Part shown: piece after piece, positions 1 to 5,420 of the stretch
Position numbering within the stretch: position 1 is the first letter of the stretch
Layout of the letters: the number at the start of each line of letters is the position of its first letter
Assembly (NCBI GenBank): GCA_903879975.1
Contig: CAIRNL010000193.1
Span: 1-9,134, forward strand
Length of the DNA: 9,134 nt
Source: an uncultured Chloroflexota bacterium
GTDB lineage: Bacteria; Chloroflexota; Anaerolineae; Caldilineales; Caldilineaceae
Reading direction: 5' to 3'
Position numbers and translations under genes: made by a program
Notes under the pieces: model-generated
Seen by the model: only the letters and a program-made list of their open reading frames with translations
Told to the model about the DNA's origin: nothing
Database searches by the model: none

Positions 1-102
1 CGGACGGCGGAACAGGTGAACCAACGTCAGCAGGCTGGCCAGCAGCAGCAGTGCGATGGGGAAGTGAACGGTGGCTGGGTGAAGATGATCCAGGAGGTTC
101 AT
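1..102 (-). CDS. DUF2231-type membrane protein, N-terminal 34 residues only
   Basis: An ATG at 102 opens a minus-strand frame that runs without a stop off the left edge, so only the first 34 residues are visible. They begin MNLLDHLHPATVHFPIALLL and continue as a hydrophobic helix ending LVHLFRRP. The pattern of a short polar start, HPATVHFPIA and then a leucine-rich membrane helix is the opening signature of DUF2231, a family of small multi-pass inner-membrane proteins with no firmly assigned biochemical role. I see no clear Shine-Dalgarno sequence upstream of the ATG. The gene diverges from msrP across a 222-bp gap, so the two may share regulation, but a functional link is only inference. 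The family call rests on a short fragment. Confidence 0.7.
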   Translation of the reverse strand, partial: MNLLDHLHPATVHFPIALLLLASLLTLVHLFRRP

Positions 103-168
103 GGCTCAGGAAAAGAACTCACAGACACGGGCGCACAATGCCCATATATTTGTCTCGTCAGAAACACA

Positions 169-186
169 TGGCCTACGGCTAGGCCA
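169..186. promoter_or_regulatory. Perfect 7-bp inverted repeat in the DUF2231/msrP divergent region
   Basis: TGGCCTA (169-175) and TAGGCCA (180-186) are exact reverse complements around a 4-base CGGC centre. The repeat lies between the two divergent start codons, 67 bp from the DUF2231 ATG. No T-run follows on either strand, so it does not look like an intrinsic terminator. An operator for a dimeric regulator, or an RNA hairpin in a leader, would fit. Function is inference; only the symmetry is seen. Confidence 0.3.
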
Positions 187-251
187 AGTGTCACGTTTCT
201 ACCATACAATCGATGGACAAAGCAAACGGGCATGGGTGGACAGCGAGAAGA

Positions 252-283
252 GTGGTCCAGTTCTGACCACGGATCGATAGAAT
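252..283 (+). promoter_or_regulatory. Possible msrP promoter with an upstream inverted repeat
   Basis: A sigma70-like -10 hexamer, TAGAAT (278-283), lies 41 bases upstream of the msrP ATG, but no convincing -35 box stands at 16-18 bp. Covering the expected -35 position is a perfect 6-bp inverted repeat, GTGGTC (252-257) and GACCAC (265-270), with a 7-base centre. A promoter with a poor -35 overlapped by a dyad is a usual arrangement for a regulator-dependent promoter. A second AT-rich hexamer, TACAAT at 205-210, also lacks a -35 partner. This is a weak prediction. Confidence 0.28.
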
Positions 284-324
284 GCTGTCCCGCGCAGAGC
301 GTCGAGTGAAGAGGAAGGTACAGG

Positions 325-1329
325 ATGACCAAGATATCACCATCAGAAATCACGCCGGAACACGTATTTCTCAACCGCCGCGCCTTTATGGCGGCAGCCG
401 GTATGGCGGCCGGATCGCTGGCCTTGGCGGCTTGTGCCCCACCGCTGGGCATGGGCAGCGATGCGCCTGCCGAAGTTGCCGAGCCGGCACTGGTCGCCGC
501 GGTCGACCCTGACTCGCTCCCCGAGGCGCTGGCCCACGCTGATCCGTATGCCGGCGCCGACAGCGACGAACTGGGTGACCCGTTGAACAAGTTTCAGGAG
601 ATCACCCACTACAACAACTACTATGAGTTCAGCACCAACAAAGAATCGGTTGCCGGCGAGGCGCAAGCCTTCAAGCCCTATCCGTGGCAAGTAGAAGTGA
701 CCGGCCTGGTCAATAACCCACTGACGCTCGACCTGGACGACCTCTACAAGCGGTACCCGCAGGAGGAGCGCATCTACCGGCTGCGTTGCGTCGAGGCCTG
801 GTCCATGGTCATCCCCTGGGTCGGATTTCCGATTTCGGCGCTGCTCCAGGATGCTGGCCCCACTTCCGCCGCCCAGTACGTCAGCTTTGTGACGGTCTTC
901 CGCCCGGAAGAGATGCGCGGCCAGCGCTCATCGATTCTGGAATGGCCCTACCAGGAAGGGCTGCGGCTGGACGAGGCCATGCACCCGCTGGCAATCCTGG
1001 CCACCGGTATGTATGGGAAGCCGCTGACCAACCAACAGGGTGCACCGATTCGCCTGGTCGTGCCGTGGAAGTACGGCTTCAAGAGTGGCAAGTCGATTGT
1101 GCGGATCGAGGTGACCGACACCATCCCGGCCACGACGTGGAACACGGCAGCGCCCCATGAGTATGGCTTCTACGCCAACGTCAACCCGAACGTCGATCAC
1201 CCGCGTTGGTCACAGGCATCCGAACGGCGCATCGGTGAAACGGGCCGGCGCCCGACGTTGATGTTTAACGGCTACGCAGAGGAAGTTGCCTATCTGTACG
1301 AAGGGATGGATCTCGCCAAGAGCTTCTAA
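325..1329 (+). CDS. msrP: MsrP, molybdopterin protein-methionine-sulfoxide reductase catalytic subunit
   Basis: MsrP (formerly YedY) is an exported molybdoenzyme that reduces methionine sulfoxide in proteins outside the cytoplasm, taking electrons from membrane MsrQ. The 334-residue product has the usual family length. It opens with a twin-arginine signal (NRRAFM, Arg18-Arg19) and an Ala/Gly/Leu-rich stretch to about residue 37. The family block HYNNYYEF spans 95-102. RLRCVEAWSM carries Cys155, the expected molybdenum ligand. The cofactor-binding region GMYGKPLTNQQGAP...WKYGFKSGKS follows. The start is supported by AGGAAGG at 312-318, six bases before the ATG. The signal ends in LALAAC, which fits a lipobox with Cys37, followed by a low-complexity Ala/Pro/Asp linker to about residue 74. 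This suggests a lipid-anchored enzyme, which is inference. msrQ follows on the same strand. Confidence 0.95.
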   Translation: MTKISPSEITPEHVFLNRRAFMAAAGMAAGSLALAACAPPLGMGSDAPAEVAEPALVAAVDPDSLPEALAHADPYAGADSDELGDPLNKFQEITHYNNYYEFSTNKESVAGEAQAFKPYPWQVEVTGLVNNPLTLDLDDLYKRYPQEERIYRLRCVEAWSMVIPWVGFPISALLQDAGPTSAAQYVSFVTVFRPEEMRGQRSSILEWPYQEGLRLDEAMHPLAILATGMYGKPLTNQQGAPIRLVVPWKYGFKSGKSIVRIEVTDTIPATTWNTAAPHEYGFYANVNPNVDHPRWSQASERRIGETGRRPTLMFNGYAEEVAYLYEGMDLAKSF

Positions 1330-1441
1330 AGGAAAGGTCGATAGACACCAGGATGTTGCAAGTTCGCCCTCTCGACAGCGGCGGTGCCCGAAAATCTTGG
1401 TTGCTAAATCTCATCACTTGGCAGGGGCCCAAGGAGTGCGC

Positions 1442-2146
1442 ATGGAACGGCCAATACGAAGTGGGTCCCGTTTGTCGCCGACAGGCTATCTCCAGGAGAA
1501 TTGGTTCTGGTGGGCAGTGACACTCGCTGCACTGGCGCCGCTGGCGACACTGGCCTGGAACGGCTGGCACGGTGCCCTTGGCGTCGATCCAGTCAACACC
1601 ATCAACAACCTGTCAGGTCGTGCTGCCCTGATCGTGCTCTTTCTCAGCATGGCCTGCACGCCGCTCAACACGATCTTTGGTTTTCGCCGGGCGTTGACCG
1701 TGCGTAAATCGCTGGGACTGATCGCCTTTGCCTATGCGTCGCTGCACCTGCTCAACTTCGTCGGATTGGATTATGGCTTTGATTTCGGCCTGATCGTGCA
1801 GGATGCGGCCCTGGATAAGCCGTATATCCTGGCGGGCAGCGCTGCGCTGCTCATTCTGCTGTTGCTGGCGACGACCTCGACGCGTGCCGGGATGCGCCGG
1901 CTGGGCAAGAACTGGAAGCGGCTGCACCGGTTTGTCTATGTGGCGGGCGCGCTGGTCGTCCTGCACTTCCTGTGGCAGGCCAAAGCCACCGAGCGCTGGG
2001 AGCCGTTGGTCTATGGGGCGATTCTGGCATTGTTGCTCTTCGTGCGCATTCCTGCTGTGCGCCAGTGGTTGGTGACACAGCGCAAACGACTCACCGGCCG
2101 GGCAATGCCGACAGAGAGTCGCCCGCTGCGAGCCGTCAAGAAATAG
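1442..2146 (+). CDS. msrQ: MsrQ, haem-binding membrane subunit of the MsrPQ system
   Basis: MsrQ (formerly YedZ) is an integral membrane haem b protein of the ferric-reductase-like family that passes electrons from the respiratory chain to MsrP. The 234-residue product has about six hydrophobic helices, roughly at 22-40, 57-74, 88-107, 127-143, 165-178 and 189-202. Three histidines expected to bind haem are present: His102 in ASLHLLNF, His162 in KRLHRFVY and His175 in VVLHFLW. RKSLGL before the first and GKNWKR before the second are family landmarks. The ATG at 1442 is chosen because AAGGAG lies at 1431-1436, five bases upstream. The open frame extends back to 1286 inside msrP, but that part looks non-coding. 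The 112-bp gap after msrP is long for an operon; I see no clear promoter or terminator in it, so co-transcription is likely but not shown. Confidence 0.92.
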   Translation: MERPIRSGSRLSPTGYLQENWFWWAVTLAALAPLATLAWNGWHGALGVDPVNTINNLSGRAALIVLFLSMACTPLNTIFGFRRALTVRKSLGLIAFAYASLHLLNFVGLDYGFDFGLIVQDAALDKPYILAGSAALLILLLLATTSTRAGMRRLGKNWKRLHRFVYVAGALVVLHFLWQAKATERWEPLVYGAILALLLFVRIPAVRQWLVTQRKRLTGRAMPTESRPLRAVKK

Positions 2147-2164
2147 CTGCGCTGCATTTCGGAC

Positions 2165-2216
2165 GACAGTTCTCCCGGCGTTCTCGAGACGAATGGAGGG
2201 ATCAGCCTGAACTGTC
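2165..2216. terminator. Long inverted repeat between convergent msrQ and phasin genes
   Basis: GACAGTTC (2165-2172) and GAACTGTC (2209-2216) are perfect 8-bp reverse complements. TCCC (2173-2176) can extend the stem against GGGA (2198-2201) with a 7-base bulge, and the palindrome TCTCGAGA lies near the apex (2182-2189). The structure sits wholly in the 83-bp gap between two convergent stop codons, where a bidirectional terminator is expected. No clean T-run follows either arm, so it is not a textbook Rho-independent terminator; a 3'-end stabilising or processing hairpin is an alternative. Confidence 0.35.
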
Positions 2217-2229
2217 CCCCGCTCCAGCG

Positions 2230-2676
2230 TCAGTGGGTCGAGTTGCGTGGACTCTTGAGCGTAGTGACCTTCTCGTTGAGGTTGCTGATCTTGCGGCTCA
2301 GTTCGTCGATGTCGTGTTTGTTGGGTACATTCAGCCGCGTCAAAATCGTTTCGACACTCTCCTCCAGGGAGGCGCCGGCTTTCTGGGCGATCTCCGCGCG
2401 AACTTTTGCCGTGCCCGCCTCCCGTTGTGCGCTCTGGGCGCGCAGGTCGCTGACGATCTGATGCATGTCCGCCTCGGCGAGTTCGCCACGTTCTACGAGC
2501 TTCGCCATCAGGTCGCTTGCTTCATCGACGGTGAGCGCCGCCGCGCCGAGGGAAGAAAGCAGGATGCGCCGCACGAGCAGATACAGATTCGCGCTCTGCA
2601 CGATGAGTTCATTGCGGACGTCGATGACGGCGTCCATCGCCTGATTGCCGATTCCCTTGTTCTCTTCCTGTGGCAT
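2230..2676 (-). CDS. Phasin-like (polyhydroxyalkanoate granule-associated) protein
   Basis: The 148-residue product is helical throughout. A helix at about 27-50 (LYLLVRRILLSSLGAAAL) is followed by an acidic helix-turn-helix with LVERGELAEAD, a charged heptad-like stretch, the motif RLNVPNKHDIDEL (114-126), and a short coiled coil to about residue 140. The RILL..GAAAL / LVERGE opening and the L.VP.K.DID.L ending are typical of PhaF/PhaI-type phasins, which coat storage granules; related proteins also occur in bacteria not known to make polyester. I chose the ATG at 2676. An in-frame ATG at 2703 would add nine codons, but these include AGG and AGA arginines, unlike the rest of the gene, and have no ribosome-binding site. 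comEA lies upstream on the same strand, but this gene has its own candidate promoter. I see no PHA synthase here, so the storage role is unproven. Confidence 0.7.
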   Translation of the reverse strand: MPQEENKGIGNQAMDAVIDVRNELIVQSANLYLLVRRILLSSLGAAALTVDEASDLMAKLVERGELAEADMHQIVSDLRAQSAQREAGTAKVRAEIAQKAGASLEESVETILTRLNVPNKHDIDELSRKISNLNEKVTTLKSPRNSTH

Positions 2677-2711
2677 AGCTTCTCTGGACCTCTGGCCTTC
2701 CATTCACACAA

Positions 2712-2773
2712 ACGAGTCTGAGTGGGGCAATCAAAACGCTCCAACTGGGCAATGTCGACCCCTCAGCGCTCGT
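2712..2773 (-). promoter_or_regulatory. Imperfect long stem-loop in the phasin gene leader
   Basis: ACGAGTCTGAGTGGGG (2712-2727) and CCCCTCAGCGCTCGT (2759-2773) are complementary at 13 positions in three runs (ACGAG, CTGAG, GGG), interrupted by a small internal loop and one bulged base. About 32 bases lie between the arms. The structure lies downstream of the candidate phasin promoter and ends 35 bases before the chosen start codon, so it would form in the 5' leader of that transcript. On the minus strand it is followed by TTTGTGTG, a poor U-tract, so it might instead act as a weak terminator for comEA read-through or as an attenuator. Confidence 0.35.
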
Positions 2774-2796
2774 TCGGCAGAGTGATACGTACCCAT

Positions 2797-2824
2797 ATTC
2801 TATGTTGCGCTTCTTCTGGGTGAA
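2797..2824 (-). promoter_or_regulatory. Candidate sigma70 promoter for the phasin-like gene
   Basis: Read on the minus strand, TTCACC (2824-2819, four of six matches to TTGACA) is followed after 16 bases by TAGAAT (2802-2797, five of six matches to TATAAT). Transcription would start near 2790, giving a leader of about 115 bases that contains the stem-loop described at 2712-2773. It lies just downstream of the comEA stop codon, so the phasin gene need not depend on comEA transcription. Confidence 0.38.
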
Positions 2825-2845
2825 TTCTGGGAAAATGTTGCGGAG

Positions 2846-3550
2846 CTAGGGTCGCACCACAACGAGCGGGCGCAGCCGTTCGATTGTGGCCGGGCCGATG
2901 CCCGGCACACGCTCCAGATCGTCGACGGTGGCATAGGGCCGGTTGGCGATGATGCCTTGTGCTTTGCTGGCGCCGATGCCGGGCAGGGACTCCAGTTCTG
3001 CCTGCGTTGCCGTGTTGAGTTCGATGCGTGCGCCGCTTGCAGCGTCGATGTCCGCAGGGCGCATGGCAGGCGTCGGCGTCGGCTGCAGGCCGGAGAGGCC
3101 CGGCGCAGGCGCTCCGATGTCGGGGCTTGTGCCGGCCATCGGGACGTGAATCTGTGCTCCGTCAAAGAGCCGCTCGGCCTGGTTGACCAGTGCGGCGTCG
3201 GCGCCGCCTGCTAGGCCGCCGGCTGCGGCAATGGCATCGGCAATGCGCGCCGCTGGTGCCAGCGTGAAGGTACCAGGTGTGTTCACAGCTCCACTGACAT
3301 AGACGACAATCGGTGCCAGGGTTGGCGTCGCCGTGGCGCTGGCTGTGGGTGCGGCTGTCGGCGGCGCCATCAACTGGATGGGGGGTGGGTCGGGGCGGCG
3401 CAGAAAAAACAACCCGACGCCCGTCATGGTGAAGGCAGTCAGGAGGCCAAGCAGGTAGGCGAAGAAGAGCGTGCGTGCCGGCAGTGCGAGCGTCGTCGCC
3501 GGCGCGTCGCCTGCTGCCGTTTTGTCCGAAGCCGAGGTTGAAACGGACAT
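2846..3550 (-). CDS. comEA: ComEA-type competence protein, SLBB plus helix-hairpin-helix DNA-binding domain
   Basis: ComEA binds incoming double-stranded DNA at the cell surface during natural transformation and passes it to the ComEC channel. The 234-residue product has a short cytoplasmic start, one membrane helix (about 26-50), and a low-complexity Pro/Thr/Ala linker (53-80). An SLBB-like domain follows (81-137, VVYVSGAVNTPGTF through ADAIAAAGGL), then a second Pro/Thr linker, and finally tandem helix-hairpin-helix motifs (176-232) with ELNTATQAELESLPGIG and DLERVPGIGPATIERL. The order matches the family. The ATG at 3550 is preferred because AAAGGA lies seven bases upstream; an upstream GTG at 3625 lies only about five bases from the predicted transcription start and is unlikely. 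No comEC or other competence gene is in the window. Confidence 0.93.
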   Translation of the reverse strand: MSVSTSASDKTAAGDAPATTLALPARTLFFAYLLGLLTAFTMTGVGLFFLRRPDPPPIQLMAPPTAAPTASATATPTLAPIVVYVSGAVNTPGTFTLAPAARIADAIAAAGGLAGGADAALVNQAERLFDGAQIHVPMAGTSPDIGAPAPGLSGLQPTPTPAMRPADIDAASGARIELNTATQAELESLPGIGASKAQGIIANRPYATVDDLERVPGIGPATIERLRPLVVVRP

Positions 3551-3636
3551 GCTTGCATCCTTTGCCGTGCCCTGAATGGCCTGTCCCTCCCGCCCACGCA
3601 GGATCGTAGGGTGGGCGTAGCGCACGGCCTATCTCA

Positions 3637-3665
3637 ATTGTTACGGCTGAAATGCCCTGCGTCAA
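3637..3665 (-). promoter_or_regulatory. Candidate sigma70 promoter for comEA
   Basis: On the minus strand, TTGACG (3665-3660, five of six matches to the -35 consensus) and AACAAT (3642-3637, four of six to the -10) are separated by 17 bases. The region is AT-rich for this genome. Transcription would start near 3630, giving a leader of about 80 bases before the chosen comEA ATG. This supports separate transcription of comEA from the upstream acyl-CoA dehydrogenase gene. The 209-bp gap 3551-3759 otherwise shows only a weak 5-bp hairpin just after the dehydrogenase stop, without a T-run. Confidence 0.48.
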
Positions 3666-3759
3666 CCGACTTTTGTCAGAAATTTCGCCAGGCGGTTGCG
3701 GTGTGATGCGCCATGCGCCGTATGCCACCCTGCGCAGCGCACGCCTGATCTTTCGTGCA

Positions 3760-4929
3760 TCACCGATTCACCGCCATCCGCCCAAACGCCAGTATCGCTT
3801 CGTCGTCGCTGGGCGGATGGCTGAGCCCGGCCCGTACATCGCGGTAGTAGCGTTCCAGCGGCAGGGCGCGCGTCAGTCCGGCGCCCCCTGCCGCACGCAG
3901 GCAATGGTCGACGGCGTTCACGGCGTGGTTGGTGGCGGTGAGCTTGGCGGCAGAAAGCCATGGCGTCAGCTGGGCGCGGCAGGACGGCTGGCGCATCCAT
4001 TGCTCGGCAGTCTGGTAGAGTTGCAGCCGCGCGGTGTGCAGCAGCAACGTCGCCTCCCCCAGGTGGCGCTGGACACTCTCCAGCTCAGCGATCGGCTTGC
4101 CCAGTGCAGTCGGTACGCGGCTGCGCGCGTACGCTGCTGCGGCACGGATGGCAGCGGCGCCCACGCCCAGATAGACGGCGCTGATGCAGAGTGTGAACCA
4201 GGCGTTGCCGGTGCCGCCGGTCGAACGGCCCGACCGGCCGAGCAGGCCGGGCGCCGGCGCTACGACGTGCTGGAAGATGATGGTGTGGCTGCCTGTCGTG
4301 CGCATGCCGACGGCATCCCAGGTGCGCTCTACGCAGAAATGGGCGTCGACGGGGACGAGAAAACGGCCTACTTCGCCGCTGCCATCTTCGAGCGCAGCGG
4401 GCAGGATGGCGTAGTCGAGGACTGGGAACATGCTGGCGAAGCTCTTGCACCCGTTCAGGATCCAGCTTGTGATCGCGCCGTCGGCCCCGTAGATCGGCTG
4501 TGCAGTTGTCTGCGGGCGACCGCCGCGGCTGGGGCTGCCGAGCGCCGGCTCGGTGGCAAGCGAATTGACCAGCGCGCCCCGCTCGACCGTGGCCCGGCAG
4601 AGCTCGGCCAGTGTTTCCTGTGGCCATCCGCCCGTCTCCACCGCGCTGCCGATGGTCTGCAAGTGCATGACGAAGCTGAGCGCGGTGCTGCCGTCACCGC
4701 GTGCCAGATGTTCGGCCACCCTCACCGTATCGAGCAGGGTGGCGCCCCACCCGCCATACTCGACGGGAACGGCCAGTGCGGGCAGCCCGGCTGCGCGGAT
4801 GTCGGCAAAGTTGGCGAACGGAAACTCGCCGCTGCGATCCTGCTCGTCGGCACGCGCGGCGAAACGGTCGGCCAGGCGGTCAGCGATCTGCAAGTATTCG
4901 GCCTGTTGTGGAGTTGTCGGAAAGTCCAT
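3760..4929 (-). CDS. Acyl-CoA dehydrogenase-family flavoprotein
   Basis: The 389-residue product has the full acyl-CoA dehydrogenase fold in order. The helical N-terminal domain includes LPALAVPVEYGGWGAT (49-63). The FAD-contacting middle beta domain has SLATEPALGSPSRGGRPQ (123-140), NGCKSFAS (149-156) and WDAVGMRTTGS (204-214). The C-terminal helical domain ends with AAGGAGLTRALPLERYYRDVRAG (346-368). Enzymes of this family oxidise acyl-CoA to enoyl-CoA and pass electrons to ETF. The usual tail carrying the catalytic Glu in a YEG-like context is absent; instead GLSHPPSDDEA (368-378) follows YYRDVRAG. Some family members, including flavin monooxygenases such as DszC, also depart from the canonical tail, so substrate and even reaction type are open. 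The ATG at 4929 starts the recognisable domain; it has no clear ribosome-binding site, and the 35 in-frame codons before it look non-coding. It diverges from the mutase/meaB pair. Confidence 0.85.
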   Translation of the reverse strand: MDFPTTPQQAEYLQIADRLADRFAARADEQDRSGEFPFANFADIRAAGLPALAVPVEYGGWGATLLDTVRVAEHLARGDGSTALSFVMHLQTIGSAVETGGWPQETLAELCRATVERGALVNSLATEPALGSPSRGGRPQTTAQPIYGADGAITSWILNGCKSFASMFPVLDYAILPAALEDGSGEVGRFLVPVDAHFCVERTWDAVGMRTTGSHTIIFQHVVAPAPGLLGRSGRSTGGTGNAWFTLCISAVYLGVGAAAIRAAAAYARSRVPTALGKPIAELESVQRHLGEATLLLHTARLQLYQTAEQWMRQPSCRAQLTPWLSAAKLTATNHAVNAVDHCLRAAGGAGLTRALPLERYYRDVRAGLSHPPSDDEAILAFGRMAVNR

Positions 4930-4951
4930 GGGTGATTGCTCGCGAAAACAG

Positions 4952-5053
4952 TCAGAAGATGCGGAAGTCGCGCGGTGCCTGCGCGTATTCGTTCCGCTAA
5001 ACTCGGGCCATGACCGGCTCATTGACCACGACAAAGCGCTCGATGACGTTCAT
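4952..5053 (-). other. Short ORF with in-frame amber, upstream of acyl-CoA dehydrogenase
   Basis: From an ATG at 5053 the minus strand reads MNVIERFVVVNEPVMARV, a TAG (4999-4997), then RNEYAQAPRDFRIF and a TGA (4954-4952). Of the 32 sense codons, 26 end in G or C, as in real genes here, and the composition on both sides of the TAG looks protein-like. It lies 22 bases before the dehydrogenase start and downstream of its candidate promoter. It could be an 18-residue leader peptide, the remnant of a broken gene, a sequencing error in a small 33-residue protein, or chance. I recognise no family, and no good ribosome-binding site precedes the ATG. Confidence 0.25.
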
Positions 5054-5130
5054 GATCGGGGCAGCCGTCTTTCTCTGGATGGCGGGTCTGCCTGCCGGTC
5101 GAACGAGCGGCGATCCTGGCGTCGGCGCTG

Positions 5131-5139
5131 ATTGTAGCA
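5131..5139 (-). promoter_or_regulatory. Extended -10 promoter candidate for the acyl-CoA dehydrogenase unit
   Basis: On the minus strand the sequence TGCTACAAT (5139-5131) combines the extended -10 dinucleotide TG with a TACAAT box (five of six matches). An AT-rich TTTTT stretch lies just upstream and there is no good -35, as is common for extended -10 promoters. Transcription would begin near 5124, leaving a leader of about 195 bases before the dehydrogenase ATG at 4929, with the short ORF at 5053-4952 inside it. Confidence 0.42.
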
Positions 5140-5280
5140 GAAAAACGGTGATTGCCCGAAGCGGCCGGCAGGGATGTGTCAGGCAGCCGCGTTCCAGCGG
5201 GCGATCGGCCTGCTCTGCATACAGCGAGCGCCACGCAACTCACCCGCCATCTAGCCAGGATCGTCCCTGCTCCGGCGGAT

Positions 5281-5310
5281 GTGTACATGGTACGGCCACC
5301 ATGTTACACT
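5281..5310 (+). promoter_or_regulatory. Promoter-like pair overlapped by a long inverted repeat, upstream of the mutase subunit gene
   Basis: GTGTACATGGT (5281-5291) and ACCATGTTACAC (5298-5309) are reverse complements except for one extra base in the right arm, with a 6-base centre ACGGCC. The repeat coincides with a promoter-like pair: TGTACA (5282-5287, four of six) and TACACT (5305-5310, four of six), 17 bases apart. A dyad covering -35 to -10 is the classic position for a repressor operator. It lies about 110 bases upstream of the mutase subunit start. The symmetry is seen directly; promoter and operator roles are inferred. Confidence 0.42.
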
Positions 5311-5420
5311 TTGCTGCGGCGCTACGCTGATGCCGGCGGCGCTCCCTTCCAGCGGGAACAGCGTCGCGCGCACCGGCGCTTGATTGCTGGATTTGCTGGC
5401 CTGTGTAAGGAGTAGGTTCC

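Larger units (their letters stand above)
4930..5420. other. Divergent intergenic region between acyl-CoA dehydrogenase and mutase genes
   Basis: These 491 bases hold no convincing full gene. Several frames are open on both strands, but their proteins are compositionally shadow-like. What can be seen is a short minus-strand ORF with an amber interruption (4952-5053), an extended -10 box facing the dehydrogenase (5131-5139), and a promoter-like pair with an overlapping inverted repeat facing the mutase (5281-5310). I looked for a cobalamin riboswitch, which would suit the B12-dependent gene downstream, and did not recognise one. Confidence 0.6.

Noticed and set aside
1286..1441. Upstream extension of msrQ to an ATG inside msrP
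   Set aside because: The added 52 residues overlap msrP and lack family likeness, while the ATG at 1442 has AAGGAG five bases upstream and gives the usual MsrQ length.
1972..2721. 249-codon open frame on the plus strand
   Set aside because: It overlaps the end of msrQ and lies antisense to the phasin-like gene; both real genes have family motifs, and this frame has none.
3720..3759. Terminator after the acyl-CoA dehydrogenase gene
   Set aside because: GCACG and CGTGC can pair around a 10-base loop just after the stop codon, but the stem is short and no U-tract follows.
3652..4935. 427-codon open frame on the plus strand
   Set aside because: It is antisense to the acyl-CoA dehydrogenase gene, whose motifs are unambiguous. 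Its protein has no recognisable domain and the odd Arg/Gly/Ala/Cys mix typical of antisense frames in GC-rich DNA.
5010..5330. 106-codon plus-strand frame starting with a hydrophobic stretch
   Set aside because: The start looks like a possible signal peptide, but the remainder is Arg/Ser/Gly/Cys-rich with no domain, it has no ribosome-binding site, and it runs through the candidate mutase promoter.
5311..5420. Cobalamin riboswitch upstream of the B12-binding subunit
   Set aside because: I looked for a B12-box-like conserved core and a large multi-stem layout and saw neither; the leader is also short for this riboswitch class.
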